From: Cellvibrionaceae bacterium
Lineage (GTDB): Bacteria; Pseudomonadota; Gammaproteobacteria; Pseudomonadales; Cellvibrionaceae
DNA length: 22,722 nt
Assembly: GCA_021151525.1 (NCBI GenBank)
Contig: JAGKXD010000066.1
Location: 1 to 22,722 of the forward strand
Reading direction: 5' to 3'
The notes under the pieces were generated by a model. The model saw only the letters and a list, made by a program, of their open reading frames with translations, was not told where the DNA came from and did no database searches. Shown here in pieces: positions 6,882 through 16,060 of the stretch (its first letter is position 1; each line of letters starts with the position of its first letter). The position numbers and the translations under genes are program-made.

Positions 6882-7985
6882 ATGTCAGGCAATACTTACG
6901 GCAAATTATTTACAGTAACTACCTTTGGCGAAAGCCACGGCCTTGCGCTTGGCGCTATTGTGGATGGTTGCCCACCCGGTTTATCACTCACTGAAGAAGA
7001 TTTGCAAATTGATTTGGATCGCCGCAAACCAGGGACATCGCGCTACACAACACAACGCCGCGAAGATGATTTGGTAAAAATTTTATCCGGTGTGTTTGAA
7101 GGTAAAACTACCGGCACGCCAATTGGTTTGATTATTGAAAATACCGATCAACGCTCAAAAGATTATTCCAATATTAAAGATCAATTCCGCCCAGCTCACG
7201 CCGATTACACTTACATGCAAAAATACGGTGTACGCGATTACCGCGGCGGTGGTCGCTCATCTGCGCGTGAAACTGCCGTACGTGTTGCTGCTGGTTCTAT
7301 CGCTAAAAAATATTTAAAGGATTTCCACGGTATTGAAGTGCGTGGTTATTTGTCACAGCTTGGGCCGATTAAAATTGAAACAGTCGATTGGGATCAAGTA
7401 GAACAAAATCCTTTCTTCTGCCCAGATGCAAGCAAGGTTCCGGAAATGGAAGCTTTTATGCAAGCACTCAACAAGGAGGGGGATTCAATCGGCGCAAAAA
7501 TTACTGTCGTGGCGACCAATGTTCCGCCCGGTTTAGGTGAACCCATTTTTGATCGTCTCGATGCAGAAATTGCACACGCGCTTATGAGCATCAATGCCGT
7601 AAAAGGTGTAGAAATTGGTGAAGGCTTTGGTGTAGTTGATCAACGCGGTAGTCAGCATCGTGATGAAATTACGCCGAAAGGTTTCTTGTCCAATAATGCG
7701 GGTGGTATTTTGGGCGGCATTTCATCTGGGCAAGATATTATTGCGAACCTTGCATTGAAGCCAACTTCTAGTTTGCACATTCCCGGCCGCAGTGTTGATG
7801 TACATGGAAATCCTGTAGAGGTCATTACCAAAGGTCGCCACGATCCTTGCGTAGGTATTCGTGCAACCCCTATTGCAGAGGCAATGCTTGCGTTGGTATT
7901 GATGGATCATATGCTGCGTCATCGCGGGCAAAATGGTGCAGTAAAACATTCAGTGCCGGTAATTCCTGCTAGCGTTAAAAAATAG
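6882..7985 (+). CDS. aroC: Chorismate synthase
   Basis: This enzyme catalyses the last step of the shikimate pathway, converting 5-enolpyruvylshikimate 3-phosphate to chorismate with reduced FMN as cofactor. The 367 residues are close to the usual family length. Signatures are all present: GESHGLALGAIVDGCPPG (16-33), DLDRRKPGTSRYTTQRRE (44-61), FRPAHADYTY (102-111) and RDYRGGGRSSARET (118-131). The common FRPGHADYTY segment carries Ala for Gly here, a tolerated variant. The start is supported by the conserved N-terminus MSGNTYGKLFTVTTFGESHG; the ribosome-binding site is weak. No ordinary terminator follows; a REPIN-like element lies 40-120 bp downstream. Confidence 0.97.
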   Translation: MSGNTYGKLFTVTTFGESHGLALGAIVDGCPPGLSLTEEDLQIDLDRRKPGTSRYTTQRREDDLVKILSGVFEGKTTGTPIGLIIENTDQRSKDYSNIKDQFRPAHADYTYMQKYGVRDYRGGGRSSARETAVRVAAGSIAKKYLKDFHGIEVRGYLSQLGPIKIETVDWDQVEQNPFFCPDASKVPEMEAFMQALNKEGDSIGAKITVVATNVPPGLGEPIFDRLDAEIAHALMSINAVKGVEIGEGFGVVDQRGSQHRDEITPKGFLSNNAGGILGGISSGQDIIANLALKPTSSLHIPGRSVDVHGNPVEVITKGRHDPCVGIRATPIAEAMLALVLMDHMLRHRGQNGAVKHSVPVIPASVKK

Positions 7986-8023
7986 AGAGATTTAGCCCCT
8001 TAGTAGCGACTCGTTTTTAAACT

Positions 8024-8104
8024 CATCGTCATTCCCGCGAAGGTGGGAATCCAGTTCTCGATTTTTAAAAGCTGGATCCCTGCTACGCGAGGATGACGAC
8101 TCCC
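8024..8104. repeat. REPIN/MITE-like inverted-repeat element, copy 2
   Basis: The right arm (8072-8104), read in reverse complement, is GGGAGTCGTCATCCTCGCG through to GGGATCCAG. It is almost identical to the left arm at 5563-5594, with one extra base. The left arm is a diverged form containing ATTCCCGC-GAAG-GTGGGAAT (8031-8050), a self-complementary hairpin. That also fits the ATTCCC-N8-GGGAAT pattern I recall from the neisserial dRS3 repeat. The centre is 17 nt. The element fills most of the gap between aroC and the MFS gene. It could terminate aroC transcription, and it lies immediately upstream of the transporter. Function inferred only. Confidence 0.85.
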
Positions 8105-8155
8105 AAATAATCTGTGACTTTCTCTAAACAGATACATCCAGCTTCAAAACGCAAT

Positions 8156-9331
8156 ATGCCCAATACATCTACCGCATCGCACACTCTTCCGTATTGGCGT
8201 CTCTCCAGTTTTTATTTTTTCTATTTTGCGGTTGTGGGCTCGCTTACACCTTACTGGGGTGTTTATCTAAAATCACTTGGTTATAGCTCGCAGGATGTTG
8301 GTTTTATCACCGCAATTATTTTGGGTACGCGAATTATTGCACCTAATTTTTGGGGTTGGCTTGCAGATAAAACCCAACAGCGTTTGCGAATTATTCGTCA
8401 AGGGAGTGCAATTGCTTGTGTTTTTTTTGCCGGCGTATTGATTAGCAATCATTATGCGTGGTTAGTGTTAGTTATTAGCTGTTATACGTTTTTTTGGCAT
8501 GCTGTGTTGCCCCAGTTTGAAGTAATTACCCTGTCTTATCTGGGGAATCAATATCAGCGCTATGGCCAAATTCGCTTATGGGGATCAATCGGTTTTATAG
8601 CAGCAGTGGTTGGCTTGGGTTTATTGTTTGATTTTTTACCGATTCGCTTTTTGCCATTAGCTATTTTAAGTTTTTTGTTATTGATTTTCCTATCCAGTCT
8701 TTCGTTGAAAACAGTCTCTATACAAAAAACAGTTGACGCCTCGCAAGGTTTTTTATCTTTGGTTACTCAACCTGCCATGATTTGCTTTTTGCTGGCGAGT
8801 TTTTTATTGCAATTAAGTCACGGGCCTTACTACACCTTTTATAGCTTGTATCTGCAAGAACATTATGGTTACACAAGCACATCGACAGGCTTATTATGGG
8901 CTTTGGGTGTGCTGGCAGAAGTTGCAATATTTTTGGTAATGCCGAAAATTATGCATAGGTTTGATGTGCGCAACTTATTGTTATTTACTTTTTCTATCAC
9001 GGCTTTTCGCTGGTATTTAATTGGTTACTGTGCAGATTACCTTGCAGTATTGCTAATTGCACAGTTGTTACATGCGGTGAGTTTTGGTGTAGCTCATGCG
9101 GCATCAATTGAAATTGTACGCAGCCATTTTAAAGGTGCTCATCAAGGGCAAGGACAGGCTCTGTATAGCTCGTTGAGTTTTGGCGCGGGTGGTGCAGTGG
9201 GGGCTTTAATCGGCGGTCTTTTATGGGATCATAGCGCGAGCCTCACCTTTTTGGTGGCAAGCCTTTCCGCGCTTGGTGCTTTTGTTATTAGCTTTTTTGG
9301 GCTACATTTAAGAAAGCCGCATTCAGTCTAA
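8156..9331 (+). CDS. MFS transporter, HcaT-like (phenylpropionate permease family)
   Basis: This is an inner-membrane transporter of the major facilitator superfamily, MFS_1-like/HcaT branch, with about 12 hydrophobic segments across 391 residues. Recognisable parts are LPYWRLSSFYFFYFA near the N-terminus, APNFWGWLADKTQQRLRIIR in the loop after helix 2, QRYGQIRLWGSIGF before helix 5, and SFGVAHAASIEIV in the second half. E. coli HcaT is linked to 3-phenylpropionate uptake, but family members in pseudomonads are uncharacterised, so substrate is open. The ATG at 8156 leaves a short N-terminal tail as in relatives. A GTG at 8114 would add 14 residues directly after the repeat. Neither start has a good ribosome-binding site. 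The amidase gene begins 44 bp downstream. Confidence 0.88.
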   Translation: MPNTSTASHTLPYWRLSSFYFFYFAVVGSLTPYWGVYLKSLGYSSQDVGFITAIILGTRIIAPNFWGWLADKTQQRLRIIRQGSAIACVFFAGVLISNHYAWLVLVISCYTFFWHAVLPQFEVITLSYLGNQYQRYGQIRLWGSIGFIAAVVGLGLLFDFLPIRFLPLAILSFLLLIFLSSLSLKTVSIQKTVDASQGFLSLVTQPAMICFLLASFLLQLSHGPYYTFYSLYLQEHYGYTSTSTGLLWALGVLAEVAIFLVMPKIMHRFDVRNLLLFTFSITAFRWYLIGYCADYLAVLLIAQLLHAVSFGVAHAASIEIVRSHFKGAHQGQGQALYSSLSFGAGGAVGALIGGLLWDHSASLTFLVASLSALGAFVISFFGLHLRKPHSV

Positions 9332-9375
9332 TCGCAATTTCGTTCCAGCCTTTCTCAGTTTTATAGGCGCTCACT

Positions 9376-10146
9376 ATGCAAAATCTTTCCGTTGCACTTA
9401 TCCAGCAAGAAATTGTTCCAAATAATCCCCAGCACAATCTCGATACGTTTGCGAAAGCAATGAGTAAACTCAAAGATGTGGATCTCATTATTTTGCCAGA
9501 AGTTTTTACTACGGGCTTTTGTAGCAATGCACGCAATTACGCTGAGAAAGTGGATGGTACGGCTTACCAATGGATGGCTGATCAAGCGAAGCGATTAAAT
9601 GCAGTAGTAACTGGCAGTTTGGTAGTTAAAGTGAATGACACGCATTTTAATCGCTTGGTATGGATGCGCCCAGACGGTACTTATGCGCATTATGACAAGC
9701 GCCATTTATTCCGCATGGCTGGCGAGCATGAGCGTTATGCAAGTGGCAGTGAACGCGTACTTGTTGAATTAAAAGGTTGGCGAATTCTGCCACTGATTTG
9801 TTACGACTTGCGCTTCCCTGTGTGGAGCCGTAACCGTAACGACTATGATTTAGCCTTCTATGTTGCCAACTGGCCGAGTGCACGTGCATTGCACTGGAAT
9901 CGTTTACTGCAAGCTCGCGCCATAGAAAATTTAAGTTATGTTATTGGTGTTAATCGCGTGGGTATGGATGAAAAGCACCAGCATTATTCGGGCGATTCGA
10001 GTGTATTCAGTTCAACTGGCGAAGTTGTGTTTGCCTCACAAGAATCGGGTGCATTTGTTATTGAGCTGTTTGCCGATAAATTAAAAGATCACCGCGAAAA
10101 ATTCCCGGCTTATATGGATGCCGATGAATTTGAAATAAAGCGTTAA
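9376..10146 (+). CDS. yafV: Nitrilase-family omega-amidase, YafV type
   Basis: This is a carbon-nitrogen hydrolase of 256 residues, the same length I recall for E. coli YafV. The catalytic triad is visible: E42 (LPEVFTTGF), K108 (HYDKRHLFRMAGEHE) and C142 (LICYDLRFPVWSRN). YafV-type enzymes hydrolyse alpha-ketoglutaramate and related omega-amides, repairing or recycling products of glutamine transamination in the cytoplasm. The motif set FTTGF, CYDLRFPVW and NWPSARALHW distinguishes it from Nit1/NIT2-like relatives with moderate confidence. It follows the MFS gene closely and ends at a strong bidirectional terminator. Co-transcription with the transporter is possible; a functional link between them is not evident. 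Confidence 0.9.
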   Translation: MQNLSVALIQQEIVPNNPQHNLDTFAKAMSKLKDVDLIILPEVFTTGFCSNARNYAEKVDGTAYQWMADQAKRLNAVVTGSLVVKVNDTHFNRLVWMRPDGTYAHYDKRHLFRMAGEHERYASGSERVLVELKGWRILPLICYDLRFPVWSRNRNDYDLAFYVANWPSARALHWNRLLQARAIENLSYVIGVNRVGMDEKHQHYSGDSSVFSSTGEVVFASQESGAFVIELFADKLKDHREKFPAYMDADEFEIKR

Positions 10147-10147
10147 T

Positions 10148-10178
10148 AAAAAAGCCGCTGAAGTTAGCGGCTTTTTTA
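10148..10178. terminator. Bidirectional intrinsic terminator
   Basis: A perfect 12-bp stem (10148-10159 with 10166-10177) has core GCCGCT/AGCGGC and a 6-nt GAAGTT loop, with A-runs and T-runs at the two ends. It sits between the converging amidase and pgm genes and serves either strand. Confidence 0.93.
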
Positions 10179-10191
10179 TTGGGCGTTAAGA

Positions 10192-11832
10192 TTAGCTAAT
10201 CGCTTTATTCACAATTGTTTGCGCTTCCGCAATCAATTGCTGCAAATGATCTTTGCCTTTAAAACTTTCAGCGTAGATTTTGTAAATATCTTCAGTACCT
10301 GATGGACGTGCAGCAAACCAACCGCTTTTACTTGATACTTTAATTCCACCAATGGCTGCATTATTGCCTGGTGCGTTGGTGATGATATTTTCAATTTTTT
10401 CGCCTGCCAATTCGGTAGATGTAATTTGTTCTGGCGATAGTTTTGAAAGGGCTTTTTTCTGTGCGGCATTTGCAGGGGCTTCGACACGCGCTTCAGCCGC
10501 GTGACCAAATTCATCGGCCAATGCTTTGTAGTGTTCACCTGGGTCTCGGCCTGTTTTTGCAACAATTTCACCAGCGAGCAACGCTGGAATCAAACCGTCT
10601 TTGTCGGTTGTCCACACGCTACCATCAATACGCAGGAAAGATGCGCCCGCACTTTCTTCACCGCCAAAGCCCAATGAGCCGTCAAATAAACCTGGTGCAA
10701 ACCATTTGAATCCTACTGGCACTTCATGCAAGCGGCGACCTAATTTTTCAGCTACGCGATCAATCATGGAGCTGCTCACAGCAGTCTTTCCAATTGCAGT
10801 TGCAGCATTCCATTGTGGGCGGTTAGAAAACAAATATTGAATCGCTACCGACAAATAATGGTTAGGCGGCAACAAGCCGACACTCGGAGTTACAATGCCG
10901 TGGCGGTCGTGGTCTGCATCGCAAGCAAACGCAACTTGATAGGCATTTCGCTGCGCAAGCAATCCTTGCATGGTGTAAGGCGATGATGGGTCCATACGAA
11001 TTTTTCCATCCCAATCGGCGGTCATAAATTCGAAAGTTGGATCAATGATCTGATTGATCAAATGCAAATCAAGTTTGTAGAAATCTGCAATTGCGCTCCA
11101 ATAGCGTAAGCCTGCGCCACCGAGAGGATCAACGCCTAAACGAACGCCTGCCGCACGAATTGCATTCATGTCAACTACATTAATTAAATCCTTCACGTAG
11201 TGGCTTATGTAATCGTGGTGATGAGTGCTGGGGGCTTTTATGGCAACGCGATACTCCATGCGTTTTACATCGCGCAAATTATTTTCCAATAATTCATTGG
11301 CGCGCGCTTGCATCCAGTTAGTTACATCTGAATCTGCTGGGCCGCCATTAGTGGGGTTGTATTTGTAGCCACCATTATCAGGTGGGTTGTGCGATGGAGT
11401 AATCACAACACCATCTGCCAAACCGCTGGTGCGATTTTTATTGTAAGTTAAAATTGCATGAGATACGGCGGGCGTTGGTGTGAACTCACCACCGGTAGCC
11501 AAAAATATATCTACACCATTTGCGGCAAAAACTTCTACCGCACTAATTTGTGCTGGTTCGGAAAGTGCGTGCGTATCTATACCGACATAGAGCGGACCAG
11601 TTATGCCAGCTTTAGCACGGTAATCACAAATTGCTTGTGTAATGGCGAGCACATGGTTTTCATTAAAGCTGGTTTTAAATGATGAACCACGATGACCGGA
11701 TGTACCAAAGCTCACGCGTTGCTCTGCAACACTTGGGTCCGGCTTTTTATCGTAATAAGCAGCGGTCAGCAAGGTGACATCTACCAGCATTTCTTTGGGT
11801 AATAATTTTCCTGCGTAAGGACTAGTGCTCAT
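10192..11832 (-). CDS. pgm: Phosphoglucomutase, alpha-D-glucose-phosphate-specific
   Basis: This enzyme interconverts glucose 1-phosphate and glucose 6-phosphate, linking glycolysis with glycogen, UDP-glucose and cell-envelope sugar synthesis. It has 546 residues, the length I recall for E. coli Pgm. The phosphoserine loop is TPSHNPPDNGGYK with Ser147. The metal-binding loop DADHD is at 305-309, the sugar-recognition loop GFGGEESAG at 388-396, and the phosphate-binding RPSGTE at 509-514. The near-ideal ribosome-binding site AAGGAGAT stands 6-7 nt before the ATG. It is the third gene of the mfd-csiV-pgm run, 42 bp after csiV, with no visible terminator between. The strong site suggests independent high translation. 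Confidence 0.96.
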   Translation of the reverse strand: MSTSPYAGKLLPKEMLVDVTLLTAAYYDKKPDPSVAEQRVSFGTSGHRGSSFKTSFNENHVLAITQAICDYRAKAGITGPLYVGIDTHALSEPAQISAVEVFAANGVDIFLATGGEFTPTPAVSHAILTYNKNRTSGLADGVVITPSHNPPDNGGYKYNPTNGGPADSDVTNWMQARANELLENNLRDVKRMEYRVAIKAPSTHHHDYISHYVKDLINVVDMNAIRAAGVRLGVDPLGGAGLRYWSAIADFYKLDLHLINQIIDPTFEFMTADWDGKIRMDPSSPYTMQGLLAQRNAYQVAFACDADHDRHGIVTPSVGLLPPNHYLSVAIQYLFSNRPQWNAATAIGKTAVSSSMIDRVAEKLGRRLHEVPVGFKWFAPGLFDGSLGFGGEESAGASFLRIDGSVWTTDKDGLIPALLAGEIVAKTGRDPGEHYKALADEFGHAAEARVEAPANAAQKKALSKLSPEQITSTELAGEKIENIITNAPGNNAAIGGIKVSSKSGWFAARPSGTEDIYKIYAESFKGKDHLQQLIAEAQTIVNKAIS

Positions 11833-11874
11833 GTGATATCTCCTTGGTTGATTCTGTAAATAAGCTGACGATTA

Positions 11875-12591
11875 TCAATTGGGTTTCGTATTAAGGGTAT
11901 CGTATGGAACAATTTTCACAATAATACCCAGCAGTGGATGATCTATGTAGTGAATTTCGTTACTGCGCATACTGCGCTCTTGGCTAACTTTTATAATGCG
12001 CTTAATCAAAAAATCCTGATTTTTATCAGTTTGAGTGGTGTCAGCAAAAGGCGAGGGAGGAAGTTCCGGCCAGCTCTCAGTGAGATTTGTGCCCGCAGGA
12101 ACAAATTGCGTCAACCATAAGTTGCTTTGAATTTTTAAATATTGGCCAACGCTCAGCGCAATAGAACCTTCCAACTCTTGATGATTTCCAAAAACTTTTC
12201 CGCCGTTAATAAAGATGTTGGTTTTGCGGCCATAAATCATTTGTCGCCACGCTTGATGATAAAGCAGCGTATAAGTACCACTTCTTGCAAGTGTGGCGGC
12301 CTGTGAATTTAATAATCTTTCTGACGCGGGCAAGACCGAAAATCCATCGGATGAATTGCCTTCAGTTTTCAGGTTAACCAGATTTTCTGGATAACTCAAT
12401 TTAACATCTGTTGGCCAATATTCTTGTGGATTGGTTTCTGCTCGAGAAAAAACAATCAACTCAACCTGATACATACGCTCATGGCTTTGCGGATTTTCTG
12501 CTTCAGTTTGAGCTTGTACGCTAAAGCTGCCCAACAACAAGATAAACCCCAGTTGCAATAATGCGAGTGTAGAATATTTTTTTATCAGCAT
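11875..12591 (-). CDS. csiV: CsiV family protein (exported)
   Basis: This 238-residue exported protein has a signal peptide with hydrophobic core at about 8-22 and probable cleavage after SVQA (27). The mature part opens with YQVELIVFSRAE, followed by YWPTDVKLSYP and LLYHQAWRQ. Further on come a beta-rich region, GSIALSVGQYLKIQSNLWLTQ, and a C-terminal DHPLLGIIVKIVPY segment. These are the features I associate with CsiV, a periplasmic peptidoglycan-binding protein needed for cell shape in Vibrio, where it acts with the polymerase activator LpoA. The gene starts 22 bp after mfd ends. The role in this organism is inferred from family alone. Confidence 0.82.
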   Translation of the reverse strand: MLIKKYSTLALLQLGFILLLGSFSVQAQTEAENPQSHERMYQVELIVFSRAETNPQEYWPTDVKLSYPENLVNLKTEGNSSDGFSVLPASERLLNSQAATLARSGTYTLLYHQAWRQMIYGRKTNIFINGGKVFGNHQELEGSIALSVGQYLKIQSNLWLTQFVPAGTNLTESWPELPPSPFADTTQTDKNQDFLIKRIIKVSQERSMRSNEIHYIDHPLLGIIVKIVPYDTLNTKPN

Positions 12592-12613
12592 AGCTATGTT
12601 CTCAAAGCCTTAA

Positions 12614-15600
12614 TTAAGGCATTAATTTATCGAGCAAGCCTGTAACTTGCTGTAAGCGTTGTTCGGTTGTATCCATGGGCAAGGTAAATTTAAGCTTGTT
12701 TGCACCTTCCAATTTGTAAGCATGTGGTGCGGCTTGAACCATTTTAACAATAGTGAGTGGTTCAACACGGGTATCGCCACTGAATTCAATTACGCCAGAG
12801 CGAGCGCTGGCTTCCAGCTTGGTAATACCAATTGTCTGCGCTTTTAGTTTTATTTGCGTGACGCGCACCAAATTTTTGGTTTGTTCTGGCAATAAACCAA
12901 AGCGATCAATCATTTCAACTTGCAAATCGCGAAGCGCTTCATCGGTTTCAGCGTTGGCAAGGCGTTTGTACATAATTAAGCGCGATTGTACATCAGGCAA
13001 ATAATCAGATGGAATTAACGCGGGAATACGCAGGTTAACATCCACCATTCCGTCAAATTCGTTAGTGGGATCTGGAATTTTGCCTTTACGAATTGCTTTA
13101 ACAGCGCGGTCGAGCATTTCCATATAGAGCGAGAAACCGATGGTCTGGATTTGCCCGCTTTGTTCGTCGCCTAAGAGTTCGCCCGTGCCGCGAATCTCCA
13201 TATCGTAAGTGGCGAGGGTAAAGCCTGCACCTAAATCTTCTGCAGCAGAAATAGCTTCCAGTCGTTTAACGGCATCGCCCGTCATAGAACGTTTATCGGG
13301 CGTTAACAAATAAGCATAAGCTTGGTGATGCGAACGGCCTACGCGACCACGCAATTGATGCAACTGCGCCAAGCCAAATTTATCGGCGCGATGAATAACA
13401 ATCGTATTCGCATTAGGAATATCAATACCCGTTTCAATAATGGTGGTACACACCATCACATTAAAACGTTTGTGATAAAAGTCTGACATTACTCGCTCAA
13501 GATCACGCTCACGCATTTGCCCGTGACCAACCACAATGCGTGCTTCTGGCACTAGCTCTTGCAAATCGCGCGCAGTTTTTTCAATCGTGCTTACTTCATT
13601 GTGAAGGTAATAAACTTGTCCGCCGCGCAAAATTTCACGCAGGATTGCCTCTTTAATAATATTGTCGTCATGTGTGCGGACAAATGTTTTCACTGACAAG
13701 CGGCGTGCAGGTGGTGTGGCTATAATCGATAAATCGCGAATGCCTGACATAGACATATTAAGTGTGCGCGGAATCGGGGTTGCGGTCAGTGTTAAAATAT
13801 CTATCTCTGCACGCAATGCTTTTAGTTGTTCTTTTTGACGCACACCAAAGCGATGTTCTTCGTCGATAATTAACAAACCAAGGTTTTTGTATTTGATATC
13901 TGGCGACAATAACGCGTGGGTACCGACGATAATATCAATTTTTCCTTCTGCGATTCGCGGTTTAACTTCATTAACTTCTTTTGCAGTTCTAAAGCGCGAC
14001 AGCACTTCAATAGTAATGGGCCAATCTGCAAAGCGATCTTTTAAGGATTCGTAATGCTGCTGTGCGAGAAGTGTTGTAGGTGCAAGAATCGCTACTTGTT
14101 TACCACCGTGACTGGCAACAAATGCTGCACGCATAGCCACTTCCGTTTTACCGAAACCTACGTCGCCACACACCAAACGATCCATGGGCTTTGGTGAGAG
14201 CATATCTGCAATAACGGCCTCAATTGCACGCTGTTGATCTGGTGTTTCTTCAAATGGGAAACTGGAAGCAAAATTTAAATAGGCTTCTTTCGGGTCAGCA
14301 AATGCAAAACCTTTGCGTGCAGCGCGACGTGCGTAAACTTCTAATAATTCCGCAGCAGTATCGCGAATTTGCTCTGCCGCTTTGCGTTTAGCTTTTTGCC
14401 AAGTTTCGCTGCCGAGCTTGTGCAGTGGCGCTAATTCTTCATCGGTACCACTATAGCGGCTAATTAAATGCAGGTTCGTAACGGGAACGTAGAGCTTAGT
14501 TTCATCAGCATATTCAAGCGTTAAAAACTCGTTGGTTTGATCATCAATGGTGATGGTTTCCAAACCTCGGTAACGACCAACGCCGTGATCAATATGTACA
14601 ACCGGTGAACCGATTTTTAGTTCGGTAAGGTTTTTAACAATAAGCTCGGAGTTATCCTGGCTTTGCTTGCGACGGCGGGTCTGTTGGACGCGTTCGCCAA
14701 ACAATTGTGTTTCGGTGATTAACGCAATTGCTGGATCTACTAACAACAAACCTTGTTCAAGTGGTGCAGTGGTAATAGCGATTTTTTCACTGCCATTAAT
14801 AAAATTTGACCAGCAGTCCAGAATCGTCGGTACCACACGAATGCGGCTTAATAATTCCAATAGGCTTTCGCGACGACCTGCAGAATCTGCGCAAAATAAC
14901 ACTCGCCCAGTGTACTCCATGAGAAACGCTTGAATTGCAGCTAACGGATTCTCTGCTTGTGAGCGAATCGGCAGGCTAGGCGGTATTTGAGTTGCGAAAT
15001 TGGTGTGGCCAATTTTTTCTTCCAGTGCCTCTGCACTGATAAAGGTGCGGCAGTAATCTTTGAGGTAACTAAATAACTCATCAATCGCAATATAAATTTC
15101 TTTGGGGGGCAGAATGGGGCGCTGTGGGTCAACACGGCGACTTTCGTAGCGGCGCAATAATTCTAGCCAGAAATTTTCGGCGGCTTTTTCAATATCACCT
15201 AAACCATAGACTTGGGTGTTACTTGGTAAGTAATCAAAGAGCGTGCTGCAATTGTCAAAAAATAAAGGCAAATAGTATTCAATACCAGCAGGAGAAATAC
15301 CTGCACTAATATCCTGAAAAATTGAACAGGCTTTATGGTCTACATCAAACTTTTCCAGCCAGTGTTGCTTGAAACGATTAATGCCGATTTTATCCAATGG
15401 GAATTCTTTGGCAGGTAATAATTGAATGCTATTAACTTGCTCAACAGTTAACTGTGTTTCGGGATCAAAAGTTCGCAGGGTTTCGATTTCATCGTCAAAC
15501 AAATCTAGGCGATAGGGTTGTTCACTGCCCATTGGGAAAATATCGAGCAATGCACCGCGCACGGCGTATTCACCATGTTCGTAAACCGTATCCACGCAGT

Positions 15601-16060
15601 GGTAGCCCGCTTTTTCGAAATTGCGGCGCATATTGTCGATATTAATTTTTTGGCCACATTCGACGACTAAACTATTTCCAATCAAATAGTCTGACGGCAT
15701 CAAACGTTGCAATAAAGATGTAACAGGAACAACCAAAATGCCTTGTTTGGTTTGCGGCAATTGATAAAGCGTTTTTAAACGATCAGAAATAATATCTTGG
15801 TGAGGAGAAATCGTATCGTAGGGTAGGGTTTCCCAATCGGCGAGATGGAGAATATCAAAATCATCACGCTGGTTAAAAAATGCAAGCTCGCTTTCCAAGC
15901 GCAATGCACTGCTGGTATCTGCGGTAATCACCAAGCTAAAGCCCTGAGTGGTATAGGCGCCATTGAGTATGGCAAGCGCTTGTGCGCTACCCTGTAATTG
16001 CCCCCAGCTTTGTTTGTTGCCAGAACGGGATGAAATGGGAGGATTGCTAATAGATACCAT
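12614..16060 (-). CDS. mfd: Transcription-repair coupling factor
   Basis: Mfd is a DNA translocase that pushes stalled RNA polymerase off damaged template and recruits UvrA. The 1148 residues match the family length. The N-terminal UvrB-homology region includes DWETLPYDTISPHQD (75-89) and YEHGEYAVRGALLDIFPMG (160-178). The RNA-polymerase-interaction domain begins around VVHIDHGVGRYRGLE (487-501). The motor has Walker A GDVGFGKTE (632-640), motif II DEEH (733-736), TATPIPRTLNMS, and GIDIPNANT through QLRGRVGRS. A C-terminal TRCF domain follows. All catalytic elements are intact. The start at 16060 fits the conserved N-terminus, though no clear ribosome-binding site is visible. It diverges from sthA. 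Confidence 0.97.
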   Translation of the reverse strand: MVSISNPPISSRSGNKQSWGQLQGSAQALAILNGAYTTQGFSLVITADTSSALRLESELAFFNQRDDFDILHLADWETLPYDTISPHQDIISDRLKTLYQLPQTKQGILVVPVTSLLQRLMPSDYLIGNSLVVECGQKINIDNMRRNFEKAGYHCVDTVYEHGEYAVRGALLDIFPMGSEQPYRLDLFDDEIETLRTFDPETQLTVEQVNSIQLLPAKEFPLDKIGINRFKQHWLEKFDVDHKACSIFQDISAGISPAGIEYYLPLFFDNCSTLFDYLPSNTQVYGLGDIEKAAENFWLELLRRYESRRVDPQRPILPPKEIYIAIDELFSYLKDYCRTFISAEALEEKIGHTNFATQIPPSLPIRSQAENPLAAIQAFLMEYTGRVLFCADSAGRRESLLELLSRIRVVPTILDCWSNFINGSEKIAITTAPLEQGLLLVDPAIALITETQLFGERVQQTRRRKQSQDNSELIVKNLTELKIGSPVVHIDHGVGRYRGLETITIDDQTNEFLTLEYADETKLYVPVTNLHLISRYSGTDEELAPLHKLGSETWQKAKRKAAEQIRDTAAELLEVYARRAARKGFAFADPKEAYLNFASSFPFEETPDQQRAIEAVIADMLSPKPMDRLVCGDVGFGKTEVAMRAAFVASHGGKQVAILAPTTLLAQQHYESLKDRFADWPITIEVLSRFRTAKEVNEVKPRIAEGKIDIIVGTHALLSPDIKYKNLGLLIIDEEHRFGVRQKEQLKALRAEIDILTLTATPIPRTLNMSMSGIRDLSIIATPPARRLSVKTFVRTHDDNIIKEAILREILRGGQVYYLHNEVSTIEKTARDLQELVPEARIVVGHGQMRERDLERVMSDFYHKRFNVMVCTTIIETGIDIPNANTIVIHRADKFGLAQLHQLRGRVGRSHHQAYAYLLTPDKRSMTGDAVKRLEAISAAEDLGAGFTLATYDMEIRGTGELLGDEQSGQIQTIGFSLYMEMLDRAVKAIRKGKIPDPTNEFDGMVDVNLRIPALIPSDYLPDVQSRLIMYKRLANAETDEALRDLQVEMIDRFGLLPEQTKNLVRVTQIKLKAQTIGITKLEASARSGVIEFSGDTRVEPLTIVKMVQAAPHAYKLEGANKLKFTLPMDTTEQRLQQVTGLLDKLMP

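Noticed and set aside
8114..8155. GTG start for the MFS transporter
   Set aside because: It adds a tail not typical of relatives and lacks a ribosome-binding site. The ATG at 8156 is preferred, but the choice is uncertain.
12614..16060. Several plus-strand frames of 60-88 codons opposite mfd
   Set aside because: All are antisense to an intact, motif-complete mfd and show no recognisable domain.
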